A DNA stretch of 64,000 nt from Pinus tabuliformis (GCA_031772625.1 CM062814.1:366145750-366209749), one strand, 5' to 3'. Positions 11,336-22,742 are shown, numbered from the stretch's first letter. Made by a program: numbers and translations. The notes: generated by a model not told the origin, from the letters alone.

Positions 11336-14300
11336 AATGCTACAAAAGACATGTCATTGAGGAAGGTGATGCAGAAAAAGAAGGAGCAGAGCATTTCAGA
11401 ATTTGAGTTTACAGAGATGGCTCCCATATTCTCTGATATAGTCTGCAGCTCTAATGGAGGAGCAACAACTTGGGAGGTCATTTACAATAGGCTTGAGGAT
11501 GAGTGTCCCAAGATTACTATTACAAGAGAAAAAAATGACTCAACAAGACCTTCGGTGCTTCGATTCAAGGATGCTACTTGTTCTTTCCTGCATAGGATAG
11601 AAGCGAGGACTAAAATCCTCCCATGCACGCATATGATTAGATGGGTTGTCGAAAACCTCACCATTGAAGATAGGCAATTCAGGAATTCAAGAAACGAACT
11701 CATGGGATCGTTCAGAGCAGAGGACATGAATAAAATGTATCATATACCTGATCCTCAGGATATATATGATAAGACATATATGGCAAACTTCACAAAGAAG
11801 AACCCAGACCCCTTCAAGTTGATTCATGGCTGGAGAGTATTAGACAACAAATTCAAATTTGACAAATCAGGTATGTATGCTATAACCTCTTTGGCAAACC
11901 CTTATAACTATGGAGCTACTATGTTATGTAGACTATATGGGTTGCCCAATAATTCTAAGTTTTCCATAGAATGGATTCCTCTAATTGATGCATGTGTTAA
12001 CTCCCACATCATGAAATGGGGCACCATCCTATCTGACAGTCTAGCCACCATCATTATCGAGTATTGATAGAAGAGAGCCTCCTCTCAAGAGAACCTTTCC
12101 CCCTTCTATTTTTGTGCCTACATTATGGACGCCATCTGTTTCTGCACCACATTTCTAACCATGGGTTGGAAATGGACCTTACAGGATCCATACTCCATCT
12201 ACCTCAATAAGAAAATATGGGAATCCCATTATATACCTCATTTCTAAAAGATATGTCATTCTGTTATTTTTCCCCTGCATCAAATGATTTTCAATAAGAA
12301 AGCCCTCGGGTTTTCCCAAGCAGCCACAATAGACCTTCTAGCTATTGGAAAATATTGTATTGAAGAATGGTTCACCTACATTAGGGTTTTTCGTAGCACA
12401 ACCGACCCACATGTCCTTCCTTTATATGTTTCTGATAAATTGTTAGCAAGGTAAATCACATACCAGATAGTAGGAAAAGGCCTAACTAAAGTCCTCAAAG
12501 AAAACAAGAAGTTAATATGGCCCTCTTTTCCTGCCAAGTGCGGTTATTTTTCTTTAGAAAATTTTAATCATGCCATTAAAGAGTCAGCAAACATGGAAGC
12601 CCTCAGGCTTCATACATTGCCAAAAAGGAAATTCGATGCAGACAAGGTAGCAAATAAAATCACTACTACGGTAAAGCTCAAGCCATACAACCATGAGGAT
12701 AATGATTTTGAAGACTTGTTACAGTTAGAGAAGTCCTTCGAACACGTAGTCGAATGTGGTAAAGCGAACCTGAGTCCTGTAAATTTTGAAAGATTTCAGA
12801 AATTCAGAAATGAAAGGATCGAAGTAATCCCACTGCACTTATTAAAGGTCGAATATAAGCCCACACCAAGTGTGACTGTTAATAGTGAAGGACCTAGTTC
12901 TCGTACAGCGTCTTAGGTGAATACTGAGAAAACACCAGATACGGGGAAGGCACAAGACACAGATAATACAACATAGTCCATCAAGAAGTCAGCTGAGAAA
13001 CACATTCTAAGAACCCCACCTAAAGAAATCAGTTTAGAGGTCAAAGGCAACATTTTGGAGCAAGAGTTGGATCAATTTAATCAGAAATTATAAGACACTC
13101 CCAAAATGACAAATACCAAAGAGACAATGGAGTTTCAAACTCCTCTACATATTCATGAGAATATAGAGTCCAAGCCCATGGATGAGTAGTCCAAACCTAT
13201 GGATGAGCAGGCGACAACATCCCAGCAAACTAAGATTATCCCTGCTCTGCCCACATCAGAGATTGTCTTGAAAGTGACCGAAATCCCTCCACTTGATGTG
13301 TTCTACAACCCTCTCCACAAGGCAGTAGTAAGAATACAGAGAATAAGGAAAAGGGTAGAAACACCTGATCTCTCGCTTGGAAATGAGCCCATGGACATAG
13401 TTTGGAGGGACATTCCTTTCAACCCAGATGAGAACTTGTCTATATTGTCATAGTTCACGATAGCATATGCAACGGCCACAATGGACAAAGCCACTGAAGT
13501 CTCTACTTTGTTGAGATAAAATGAGGAGAGAATTTCACAACTCGAGCAGCAGCTCGAAACAGAGAAAGCAAATCTGAACAAGAAAGTAGTCGAGCAGCTC
13601 ACCTAATTGCAACAGAGCATGGAGGTCCTGAAAATAAGCAACGAAGTCAATATATCGACCAAAAACATGCAACTCCAGGAATTGCAGCAAGCCATGGTAG
13701 GATATAGAGATGTTCCCACTACTGAGGAGTTCATTAAATAGGCTCTAGAACTAAATTCCCTCCTAATGAAACAGCAAGAACATTTCTTCCAAAAGATGTC
13801 ACATATTACTCCTTATCTGATCACTAGTGATCAACTAAGAGATAAGGCGATTGACCAGAGAACCAAGTTTACTGATCTCAAAACTAGAATCACAGAGTTC
13901 ATCAAATGGCAGGAAATAGAAGATGGAAGGAAGGCCAATCTACTTGAAATCGAGGAGAGTCACAAAGACATTCTTTTCACAGACTGGGACACGAGAATAA
14001 AGCAAGTGGAGCTAGCAGTAGCTAGGGAAGATGGGATATCAAAGAATATAGTCAAGGTGGTGAACCACACTCTATTTGTCACCAACCTACTAAAGGAAGG
14101 GAGTCTTAAGGAAATCTTTGATTTAGCTGCTTTGCATAAAAGCTGGCAGGAAAAGGTGGAGACTCAAAGGGAGGCAATCGTAAAATTGACCAAGACCAAT
14201 TGGGAGTCGAATTGTCAGTACCTCGTAAAACCGTACACCCAAATCATGACCCTCAATTGCTCACTTCATTAGAATCAACAGATGTTGCCACCTCTCACCG

Positions 14301-14416
14301 ATGTGATATTCGTAGGATAAATCAGGACACATTTTGGGGCACCCCCTCAACTCAAACCAATGACAGATATTTGTGATTTGAAGGACAAGCTAGTAGAATT
14401 TAGGTCATCATCTTAG
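11335..14416 (+). pseudogene. LTR-encoded protein of Y, 5' LTR copy (unknown family)
   Basis: A frame of about 1,030 codons continues from about 11400 to the terminal TAG at 14414 without a frameshift but with about a dozen stops (for example 12065, 12247, 12454, 12914, 13451, 13739, 14270). Nearly all of these are sense codons in the other LTR, for example TGA at 12065 against CGA and TAG at 13739 against GAG. A 1-bp indel near 11385-11400 shifts the first codons relative to the 3' copy. The N-terminal 550 residues look globular (FKLIHGWRVLDNKFKFDKSG, NPYNYGATMLCRLYGLPNNS, TTFLTMGWKWTLQDPY). A Pro/Ser/Glu-rich linker follows, then a heptad-like coiled-coil region (about 13500-14270; ERISQLEQQLETEKANL). 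I recognise no domain. It is not gag or pol, which are present separately inside Y. Confidence 0.7.
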
Positions 14417-15298
14417 TTCTGCTCATCAGGCCACTGTTTATTTTTAGAGTTAGTTAACTAGTTAGGAGGAAGGTTGTTTGAAACCTCCTCAATTTTTGTA
14501 TAATCTATTTTTACACATTAGATAGAATAGTATTTATACCCTTCTCATGCATTTAGAGAAGTGTCTAGAATTTTACCAAAAACATTTGCAAAGAATGCAC
14601 TTTTGTAAGTTTGTGAATGCTTTGGTGGAATTATGGAATATGATCATTTCTTTTAGATGTTAGACTACTTTCCTTTGTTGATGCACTATTGTGTTCTTGG
14701 GAGATAATTTGATTTGAAGAAAGGAGTTGATCCATGTCATTCGTTAAATGAGCAGAACTTTGCACATATGGTGCTATTATCTTGTATGATTGTTTTCTGT
14801 TTTCTTTTAATCAGTGACAACTCTTTACTTTCATGAATTGTGTGTGAGATTTATTCTTTCTGTTAAGCGTTAATTGCACTATTGTATGATGCCTAGCTGA
14901 AATTGTTAATTTCCATATATATAATTCATGATATATGCGATATATTTTAAAATTTTCTTTGACTAACTATTTAGTCAAATATATTATCTTATACGTTATC
15001 ATCTCTATTTATGCGTGATTAATCTTTATTATCACATGTTAAGAATATATCTATGTAGATTGCCTACCACACATAAATACCCGGGTTTCTATTAGAATAA
15101 GTTAATTAGAAGATTTGCATGATAGAATAGGTCATTTAGATTATCATTATTCTATTTGCAAGCACTCATGAACCACCCACTCTCATATTAAAACCCACAC
15201 TAGGAAACGGGTCCCATTATCCCTAGTTAGAGCCACCACTTTAAACAGAAAAGGAGTTGTCCTAGGGTCCAGACTGTGTGGTTATCCCCCATGTTGTG

Positions 15299-15631
15299 TG
15301 TTGGGTCCCTATAATACTAGTGATTACCCCATTACTATTGTAGCTATATCCCTTATTAATATTGTTGTGCCCCTATTGCCCCCATATTGTTATTACTGTG
15401 CCCCATAGAATCCCTCTATTGTTATTTTTGTGGCTTTATATTCTTATTGTTAGGTCGGCTGGGTTATATTGTGACTCCTTAGACTCCTATATATAGAAAG
15501 GAGGTTTTTTCATTTGAATCATCCAAGAATTTCTCATTTATGTAATGTAAAGGAGGTTGCCCCCTCAAAGAGGCTAAATTCTAAGGCATGGATCTCCCTT
15601 TTCTACCTTTTTGTGACATGGTTTCATAACA
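15299..15631 (+). repeat. 5' LTR of C1
   Basis: Begins TGTTGGGTCCC and ends TTTCATAACA. A TATA box, CTATATATAG, lies at 15487-15496, so transcription should start about 30 bp downstream. It is nearly identical to 20370-20702. Confidence 0.95.
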
Positions 15632-15633
15632 TT

Positions 15634-15645
15634 TGGTATCAGAGC
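15634..15645 (+). other. Primer-binding site of C1 (initiator Met tRNA)
   Basis: TGGTATCAGAGC lies two bases after the LTR. It is the standard complement of the 3' end of plant initiator-Met tRNA used by many plant LTR retrotransposons. Confidence 0.95.
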
Positions 15646-16188
15646 TTTGGATTCTAGGGTTTCGCTGCTCCAAATAGATCATTGTGGCATTTTCACTATA
15701 ACTTTTTTCGGTGATGTTTTAGAAGCTAAAAAAAAACCCATTTGAGAAGAAATACCGCTGAATCTCGGGTTTGAATTTTAGAGCTTTTCGCACTAAATTG
15801 CGGAGATATGATCTCAGAAAGTTTGTCTTTTTGCAGACTCCTAAATTACATTCCAAACAGGTGACCTAGGGAAAATCGTCATAAATTTCTCTCTGAGCAT
15901 CGGATTGAAATTTCATAAGAAAGTACAGAAAGAGTACGGACTTTAGTTTCTTGTATATCTTTTTTAGATCCAAAGGTCGAAACAGTGAGAATCCAACTTG
16001 GATCAGACTAGTGGTATTGGAAATAGGACATAGAGGACTACTACAGGTCGCAATTTTAGAACTGGATGATCTGAAATTGCAGAGATACATCAGATTCAAT
16101 ATCAAGCTTCTACAAATTGAAAAAAGGTGTGTAGTTTTTTTTTAATTTTTGCATAAGCTTGGTTTGAAAAATTAGTTTGAATCGGTAA

Positions 16189-17460
16189 TTGATGCCCCGA
16201 GGAAAGAAAATGCAAACACCTAGTAAGAAACCTGAAAGATCTAACATGTCTTATGAAGAAGAGGAAAAAATGCAACATGATATATCAAAATTACAAGACC
16301 AAGTGCAACAAGTGTCACTTGCACAAAAAGCAACAGAATCTAAGATGGATGGTTTAAGGAAAGATGTAGAAGATAAGATGGATGGTTTAAAGAAAGGTGT
16401 AGAAGCTAAGATGGATTGTTTAAAGAAAGGCGTAGAAGCTGAGATGGATGGCATGGAAGCTAAGATGAATGGCATGGACGCTAAAATTGATGGCATAGAT
16501 GATAAGATGGAAGAATTGAAGATAAATATGAATAAGTTGCTACAAGGAATGGTCACTAATGGTGAAAGGGTAGTAAAGGAAACTCATGATGAGAACAAAA
16601 GAAATGTTAATCATGATTCCATAGACTCTAATGTTGGATCGAAGACCCACCATATTCCAAAAATTGATACGAGGAAGTTTGATGGCAAGGATCCTGCAAC
16701 ATGGATATTACAGATGGAGCAATTTTTCGATCTCAATAATGTGCAAAACACACAAAAGGTACGTATTGCAACTTTATATTTGGAACCAAATCAGTTTGTA
16801 TGGTATCAATAGCTTTGCTCTCGTAAACAAATTATCACTTGGGTAATTTTTATGGAAGAATTGACAGCACATTGTGAGGATACAAAAAGTAACATTTTTT
16901 TTAGCCAATTGATAAGTCTCAAACAAAAGGGTTCAATAATGGAGCACATTGAGGAGTTCCAAAAATTGAACATAAGGGTGAAAAATATTCCAGAGGAGCA
17001 TAGGATTGATGTGTTCATAAGGACTTTAAAGGATAATATCAAACATGATGTTCACCTTTGGGAACCTGATTCATTAGAGAAGGCATTCAGGTTAGCAAGA
17101 AAAATGGAAAGCAAAATTATGGCAACCAGGAAGCATACCACTCACAACTATAAAGATGGAAGTGTTGTTGACCCTAGTCTTCCACAACCTATAAGGTTGA
17201 CACCACAACAATTGGAAGAAAAAAGAGAAAAAGGGCTTTGTTACAGTGGTGATAGCAAATACACTAAAGGTCATAAGTGTGCTGAGACGAAATTATTCTA
17301 CATAGATTGTGAAGAGGAAGAAGAAAAGGAGCAAGAAAGGTCAAAAAAAGAGGATATACTCCAGGAACAAAGCCTAGATAAAGAAGAAATGAATCCAACC
17401 ATATCTTGTAATGCATTGGCAGGAATTACCACTCCTCAAACCATCAATATAGAAGGAAAA
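16189..17460 (+). pseudogene. Gag of C1 (one in-frame stop)
   Basis: The frame opens at the Met at 16189 (or 16192) and runs to about 17460 before merging with protease. Residues 20-110 form a repetitive coiled coil in which KMDGL- and GVEAKM-type units recur. The capsid-like region follows (KIDTRKFDGKDPATWILQME). A TAG at 16810-16812 interrupts the frame after WYQ, and reading resumes in the same phase. The zinc-knuckle-like motif CYSGDSKYTKGHKC near 17240 has Gly at the usual second Cys (CxxC in relatives). It would form the particle shell. A Glu/Lys-rich linker leads into protease. Confidence 0.85.
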
Positions 17461-17960
17461 ATCAAGAAGAAAAATGTAATAGTGTTGATTGATTCAGGAA
17501 GTACCCATAATTTTATTCATTGTAAGGTAGCAAAAGAATTGAATTGCTTCTTATATCTAGCACCAGAGTGTCAAGTGATGGTTGCAAATGGAGGAACAAT
17601 AAATTGCTCTAGAAAGTTCCATAATATCAAGCTATCCATGGGAGAATATGTATTGACTAGCCCAATGCTTTCCATTCCAATGGGAGGTGCTGATGTTGTA
17701 CTAGGAGTCCAATGGCTACAATCCTTGGGTACAATAGCTTTTAATTTTCAAGAACATTTCATGAAATTTTCTGTGGAAGGAAAGGAAGTTGAATTAAGGG
17801 GTATTGCAGGGAAACCGGGAAAGATAATCGGCTCTAACGGTATGACAATGCTTCTAAAAAAGGAACAAAGAGGTGTAATTGCACAATTATGCTCGCTAGA
17901 TGTTTCTACATTGGAATCATCTATTTCTCCAGACCTCCAAAAAGTCTTGGACAATAATCC
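17461..17960 (+). pseudogene. Retropepsin-type protease of C1
   Basis: Same frame as gag. The active-site motif VLIDSGSTHNFI near 17485-17520 is intact, as is the flap and hydrophobic region ending PMGGADVVLGVQWLQSLG near 17680-17730. It would cut the Gag-Pol polyprotein. At about 17957-17964 a 1-base loss breaks the frame, so RT continues in another phase. Confidence 0.85.
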
Positions 17961-18636
17961 AAGGTATTTGAGACTCCCAAAGGTCTCCCACCTATTCGTG
18001 ATCATGATCATGCTATTCATCTGATTCCAGGAAGTGTTCCTCCAAACATCAGGCCGTACAGATATCCCTATGCCCAAAAGAGTGAAATTGAACGTATGGT
18101 TGCAGAAATGCTAGAGGCTGGTATAATTCAATCGAGTCAAAGTTCTTTCTCTACTTCAGTAGTATTATTGCACAAGAAGGATGGATCATGGCACATGTGT
18201 CCGGATTATAGGGAGCTCAACAAGCTCACTATTAAAGATAAGTTTCCCATTCTAGTCATTGATGAATTACTGGATGAATTGCATGGATCAATTTACTTCA
18301 CAAAGTTGGATCTTCATTCAAGATATCATCAAATCAGAATGAAGACTGAAGACATTCCGAAAATAGCATTTAGAACTCATGAGGGTCATTATGAATTTTT
18401 GGTCATGCCTTTTGGCCTTACCAATGCACCTTCAACATTTCAAGGTTTGATGAATTCCATTTTCAAACCATTCCTTAGAAAATTTGTGTTAGTATTTTTT
18501 GATGATAGACTAATCTATAGCAAGTCTTGGAAGGATCATGTTGAACATGTTAACAGGGTGCTACAATTATTGGAGGAGAAACAATTATATGCAAAAAGAT
18601 CCAAATGTTTCTTTGGAGTACAAGAGGTGGAATATG
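17961..18636 (+). pseudogene. Reverse transcriptase of C1 (truncated)
   Basis: RT motifs appear in order: SVVLLHKKDGSWHMCPDYRE, DKFPILVIDELLDELHG, FTKLDLHSRYHQIRM, FLVMPFGLTNAPSTFQ, then FFDDRLIYSK. The catalytic YxDD box is F-F-D-D, with both aspartates kept. Immediately after KCFFGVQEVEY (about 18635) the text jumps to the middle of RNase H. The thumb/connection part and the RNase H N-terminus, usually around 130 residues, are therefore missing by an in-frame deletion. It copies element RNA into DNA in functional relatives. Confidence 0.9.
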
Positions 18637-19073
18637 AGAAGGAAATGTTGGCAGTACTCCATGCACTTAAGAAATGGCGACCCTACCTAATGGGAAGACA
18701 CTTCAAGGTAAAAACGTATCATGATAGCCTTAAATACTTTTTAGAACAAAGATTATCCTCTAAAGAGCAACAAAAGTGGGTCACAAAGATGTTGGGTTAT
18801 GACATTGAAATCATCTACAAAAAAGGGAAGCAAAATGTGGTGGCAAATGCACTCTCAAGAAAGGATGAGGATGTGGAAGCATTTTTGTGCACCATTTCTA
18901 TTATCCAACCAGATTGGATAAACAAAGCAAGGGAGGAATGGAAGAATGACAAAGAAGTGTGGGCACTTATTCGAAAGTTACAACAAGACTCCAGTACGTC
19001 TAATACATTTAGCTGGAAAATGATTCGTTATGATACAAAGATTGCTTATAGCTCTATAAGAATTCCCAGCTAA
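18637..19073 (+). pseudogene. RNase H of C1 (N-terminus deleted)
   Basis: Fused in frame to RT after the deletion: EKEMLAVLHALKKWRPYLMG, then TYHDSLKYFLEQRLSS, then GKQNVVANALSRK. The first catalytic Asp lies in the deleted part, and the Asp usual in T-D-x-x-S-L is Tyr here (TYHDSL). It cannot degrade RNA in the hybrid. A frameshift follows before 19073. Confidence 0.85.
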
Positions 19074-19087
19074 AACAAAAGATTCTT

Positions 19088-20160
19088 ATGGAATTGCACA
19101 CTTCTCCCTTAGGAAGGCACTCAGGACTTTTAAAAACTTACCACAGGGTTAAGAAGGAATTTTTTTGGGAGGGCCTTAAATTAGATATTCAAAAGTTTGT
19201 GGCAGAATGTTTGGTTTGCCAACAAAATAAAGTTGAAACAATTAAGACACTGGGTCTATTACAACCTTTATCCATTCCAAGCCAATTTTGGGAGGAGGTT
19301 TCAATGGATTTTATCACAGGTTTACCCAAGTCTGAGGGAAGGAGTGGCATCATGGTGGTAGTTGACAGACTTACCAAGTATGCACACTTTGTGCATTATC
19401 ACATCCATTTAAAGCTAGTACAATTTCTACTACATTTATGGAAACAATTCAAAAGCTACATGGAAACCCAAAGATTATTGTAAGTGATAGAGATCCCATT
19501 TTCACTGGAAATTTTTGGACAGAATTATTTTCTTGTCTTGGTACTCAGTTAGCTCATATCTCATCTTATCATCCTCAATTTGATGGGAAAACTGAGATAG
19601 TAAACAAATGTTTGGAAGGATATCTTCGTTGCTTTGTATCTGATAAACAGACACAATGGGTCAAATTGTTCCCTCTGGCTGAATGGTGGTATAAAAATTC
19701 CTTCCATACAGCAACAAAAATGACCCCATTTATGGTACTTTATGGATATCAGCCACCATCCATCACATCATATTTAAGAGAAAATTCTAAGGTTCAAGTA
19801 GTGGAACATCACATCGAACATCAACAACATGTCCTCCAACTCTTAAAGGGTAACCTCGTGCTAGCACAAAATAGAATGAAACAACAGGCAGATCAACATC
19901 ACAGTGAAAGAAGTTTTGATGTAGGTGATTGGGTATTCCTATGGCTACAGCCATATAAGCAAATGTCCCTCGAGCAAGCTAAGAAGGATAATAAATTATC
20001 ACCAAAGTATTATGGTCCATACAAGGTGTTGCAAAAGATTGGTACTATGGCATACAAATTGGAGCTTCCTGTAGCTTCTCGATTGCACCCAGTTTTCCAT
20101 GTTTCATGTTTAAAGAAGGTTATAGGCGACAAGCTCCCAGTTCAAACAATATTGCTAGAA
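19088..20160 (+). pseudogene. Integrase of C1 (frameshifted)
   Basis: The HHCC zinc region is at 19091-19230: HTSPLGRHSG, then FVAECLVCQQNK. The core starts with EVSMDFITGLPKSEG (first Asp). A frameshift near 19400-19440 moves reading to another phase, which holds IIVSDRDPIFTGNFW (second Asp) and QFDGKTEIVNKCLEGYLRCF (Glu). All three DDE residues are thus encoded but split over two frames. The C-terminal part keeps DVGDWVFLWLQPYK and RLHPVFHVSCLKK, a typical gypsy integrase end that leads into a chromodomain. Confidence 0.9.
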
Positions 20161-20340
20161 CTTGACGAGGAATGAAAAATTATATTGGAACCAGAAGCAG
20201 TCACAGAAACAAGAACTTGACAGTTATGAAATCGATCAATTTCAGGGTATCTTATCAAGTGGAAGAACTTATTTGCTGAAGATTCCACATGGGAGGATGA
20301 GAATTTTATACAGAACCATCCAGAACTACTGAAGCATTGA
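20161..20340 (+). pseudogene. Chromodomain at the integrase C-terminus of C1
   Basis: In phase with integrase but crossed by TGA codons at about 20173, 20218 and 20227. The recognisable core is YLIKWKNLFAEDSTWEDENF, followed by IQNHPELLKH and a terminal TGA at 20338-20340. In chromoviruses this domain guides integration toward particular chromatin. Its presence classifies C1 as a chromovirus; I do not assign the sub-lineage. Confidence 0.9.
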
Positions 20341-20350
20341 GGACAACAAT

Positions 20351-20369
20351 TTTTTGAAGGAGAGTAGCA
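20351..20369 (+). other. Polypurine tract region of C1
   Basis: TTTTTGAAGGAGAGTAGCA directly precedes the TGTTGGG start of the 3' LTR. It is purine-rich for about ten bases and in the expected place. Confidence 0.7.
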
Positions 20370-20702
20370 TGTTGGGTCCCTATAATACTAGTGATTACCC
20401 CATTACTATTGTAGTTGTATCCCTTATTAATATTTTTGTGCCCCTATTGCCCCCATATTGTTATTACTGTGCCCCATAGAATCCCTCTATTGTTATTTTT
20501 GTGGCTTTATATTATTATTGTTAAGTCGGCTAGGTTATATTGGGACTCCTTAGACTCCTATATATAGAAAGGAGGTTTTGTCATTTGAATCATCCAAGAA
20601 TTGCTCATTTATGTAATGTAAAGGAGGTTGCCCCCTCAAAGAGGCTGAATTCTAAGGCGTGGATCTCCCTTTTCTATCTTTTTGTGAGCTGGTTTCATAA
20701 CA
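20370..20702 (+). repeat. 3' LTR of C1
   Basis: Begins TGTTGGGTCCC and ends TTTCATAACA. TATA box at 20558-20567. About 14 differences from the 5' LTR; no indels noted. Confidence 0.95.
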
Positions 20703-20729
20703 TTGTCGCTGATTTTCGAGGCCCCAAAA
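20703..20729 (+). repeat. End of the Y 5' LTR (after C1)
   Basis: TTGTC is the target duplication of C1. The next bases, GATTTTCGAGGCCCCAAAA, match the end of the other Y LTR (GATTTTCGAGGCCCCAACA at 37338-37356) with one change. Confidence 0.85.
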
Positions 20730-20750
20730 TTTTGGCACTAGAAGGATGGC
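20730..20750 (+). other. Probable primer-binding site of Y
   Basis: TTTTGGCACTAGAAGGATGG follows the LTR end directly. The TGG start fits pairing with the CCA end of a tRNA; I cannot name the tRNA. Confidence 0.55.
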
Positions 20751-20763
20751 CATCCGACTATGA

Positions 20764-22740
20764 ATGGAATATAAACCTAAATATCAATCGAAAAATATTC
20801 ATAAGAGTCAGAACCCCTCCATAACTTCTACACCTTCTAGATCTCATTCACAATCTCTTGATCTAAAATCTGAAGTAATAGAAACATATCCCTCATCTCC
20901 TGAAGTAGTAAGACAATCACTTTCCACATATTACACTCCCGAGGCTCCCAAATTTCATTCTTTAATACATAAATTGGAATAGATATCCATTTCTGCTGAG
21001 AATCCATAGAGGCCCGAAGTTTCTGATGAAAGTGTTACCTCCTTATCACAACAAACTGGTGTATTAACTAGATTGCAAAGTGAAAGGCTTGGAGTAACCC
21101 CTTTTGAGTTCCCAATCCTTCCATGACATAAGAAAGTTACCTCAGCAAGATCTGAATCGTATACCAGCGAGATCACATCACCTTTCCATCCATTCATTTC
21201 CCCATTCACTTCTACTCAATCCACAACTTCTCAACTATCCACTTCTTTAATTAGTACTGCTATTAGTAGTACTAACCCAGTAGTAAGTTTTTTGCCATAT
21301 ATACCCACTTCTGGACCGACCTTCCCATCTTCTCAGTCTCCAACTCAAGTTATGGCCAAAAAATCCACTCAACCTTGGAAAAACCCTGGTGTTGTCCTGG
21401 TTGCAAATCCAAATGCACTCCCAACAAACCCAGAAAAATGGCTACCCAAGTATAATCCCGACGATGGTCTTCTAGTCAAAGAACATCTAAATAAATTCAT
21501 GTTGGCCATGAATCTTAATGGAGTTTCAAATGAAGATGTTGTAATCAGATTGTTCCCTTATACCTTCCAAGGATCTACTAGATCTTGGTATTTTTCCCTT
21601 CCAGCAGGATCAATTAGGAACTGAGATACTTTTCAAGAAGTATTTCTTACAGAATTTGGTGATGATAGAACCACAACATCTTTGATCAATGATATTTCTA
21701 ATTTAAAAGCTAACTTAGATGAAAGGATCAAAGACTTCAACTCTAGATTTAATAAGTTGCTAAATAAAATCCTAGCTTCCTCAAAACCTGATGTAGATGT
21801 ACAAATAGAATGGTACATATTGTCTCTTCCGTCTAATATTGCAATTTTCGTAGATAGAGCCAATAAGGCTACCCTTGTAGGAAACATGAAAGAAGCCCTG
21901 TCTATAGAAAGAAGGATAATAGCTTTAGAAAGGAGATCACAAACAGATGAGAGGAAGTCAAAGAAAGTAATATTTAAGGATGATTCTAAAAAGAAAGTTT
22001 CAAAGGACCCTTTCGATCTTGAAGGCTTGCAGAAAGTATTAAAAACAATGTCTAATGAAATGATTGAAATAAATAAACAGGTCACAGAATCCTCTGGTCC
22101 CAAGAAACCTTTTCACTCATTTAAAAGGAATCCTTCTTCGGCATCACAACCCCCAAACACCATTTCAAATACTGAGTCTGATCAAGAAACAAAAGAAGAC
22201 TCACTAGCTGAAGAGGAAGCTGAAACAGAAGAAGAAGTTGAATTGAATGGAATGTGGGATTTCATCCTCCCAAATGAAGAAGAGGCACAAGCTATGCTAG
22301 TAACTATGAGGAGAAAAAACTCTCCTGACACGTCTATCACAAATCAGAAACAAAAAATTGCTACTCCTGTAAAGGAGAAAACAGTAACAAAAAAGTCTAA
22401 GACTAGTTAGATGGACCCTATTCCACTAGATTCTCCAAATGCTTCCAAGACATTCGTAGTTTTAGATACAGTGGAATACAACATAGTCAAAGATATGAAA
22501 AAGACTAGAGAAAAAATTTCTTTGAATGAACTCACTAAACTCAAGCAACAACATAAAATTTTGTTAAGAGAGTTAAAAGTAGTTCCTGTATCCCCTTTGC
22601 CATCTGTTGTAGTTACTCAAGCTGCCTATGATATGGGAAAACCTCCATCATCTTCCAACAAAGTAGATCCTTCAGATTTAGTCCTAATCGGTGATAGATC
22701 TATTTCTCATATTCCTCCATTTCTGCTTAGGAAATTTTCA
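20764..22740 (+). pseudogene. Gag of Y (several stops)
   Basis: One frame runs from the Met at 20764 to about 22740 with stops near 20980, 21008, 21124, 21622 (TGA) and 22408 (TAG). Residues 1-200 are Ser/Thr/Pro rich and probably disordered. The capsid-like core begins near 21470 (DDGLLVKEHLNKFMLAMNLN) and passes through FQGSTRSWYFSLP. This matches the Retrotrans_gag family in pattern (a W-Y/F-SLP around the middle). A long acidic and basic tail follows. I see no CCHC knuckle. It should be the structural protein. A frameshift near 22735-22745 separates it from protease. Confidence 0.8.
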
Positions 22741-22742
22741 AT

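Larger units (their letters stand above)
10680..15298 (+). repeat. 5' LTR of Y, main part (interrupted by C1)
   Basis: Collinear with 27884-30855 plus 35692-37330. The LTR begins TGTTTTACTATGCAACAACC, carries a long reading frame (11335-14416), and then has about 880 bp of AT-rich non-coding DNA with TATA-like runs near 14912-14930 (CATATATATAATTC). A second TATA-like string, GATATAAAT, is at 10732-10740. The last 22 bp of the LTR, beyond the C1 insertion and its target duplication, are at 20708-20729. Confidence 0.85.
15299..20702 (+). mobile_element. Chromodomain Ty3/gypsy element C1 (chromovirus)
   Basis: A complete but decayed element of 5,404 bp inserted in the 5' LTR of Y. Its two 333-bp LTRs differ at about 14 positions (about 96% identity). 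Flanking 5-mers are TTGTG (15294-15298) and TTGTC (20703-20707), a target duplication with one change; the uninterrupted site in the other Y LTR (about 37326) reads through. Order is gag, protease, RT, RNase H, integrase, chromodomain. An in-frame stop in gag, two or more frameshifts and a large internal deletion between RT and RNase H make it non-autonomous. Confidence 0.95.

Noticed and set aside
11482-11727. Minus-strand frame opposite the LTR gene
   Set aside because: Opposite-strand shadow of the conserved plus-strand frame; not conserved between the two LTRs.
16251-16556. Open minus-strand frame of about 100 codons rich in Ser/Phe/Ile
   Set aside because: It is the mirror of the repetitive C1 gag coiled coil; the repeats produce an antisense frame without independent support.
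20540-20824. Plus-strand frame across the C1/Y junction
   Set aside because: It crosses an LTR, a target duplication and a primer site; no coherent protein.
21633-22103. 156-codon minus-strand frame
   Set aside because: Antisense to Y gag, whose plus-strand frame has recognisable family features. No separate motif.
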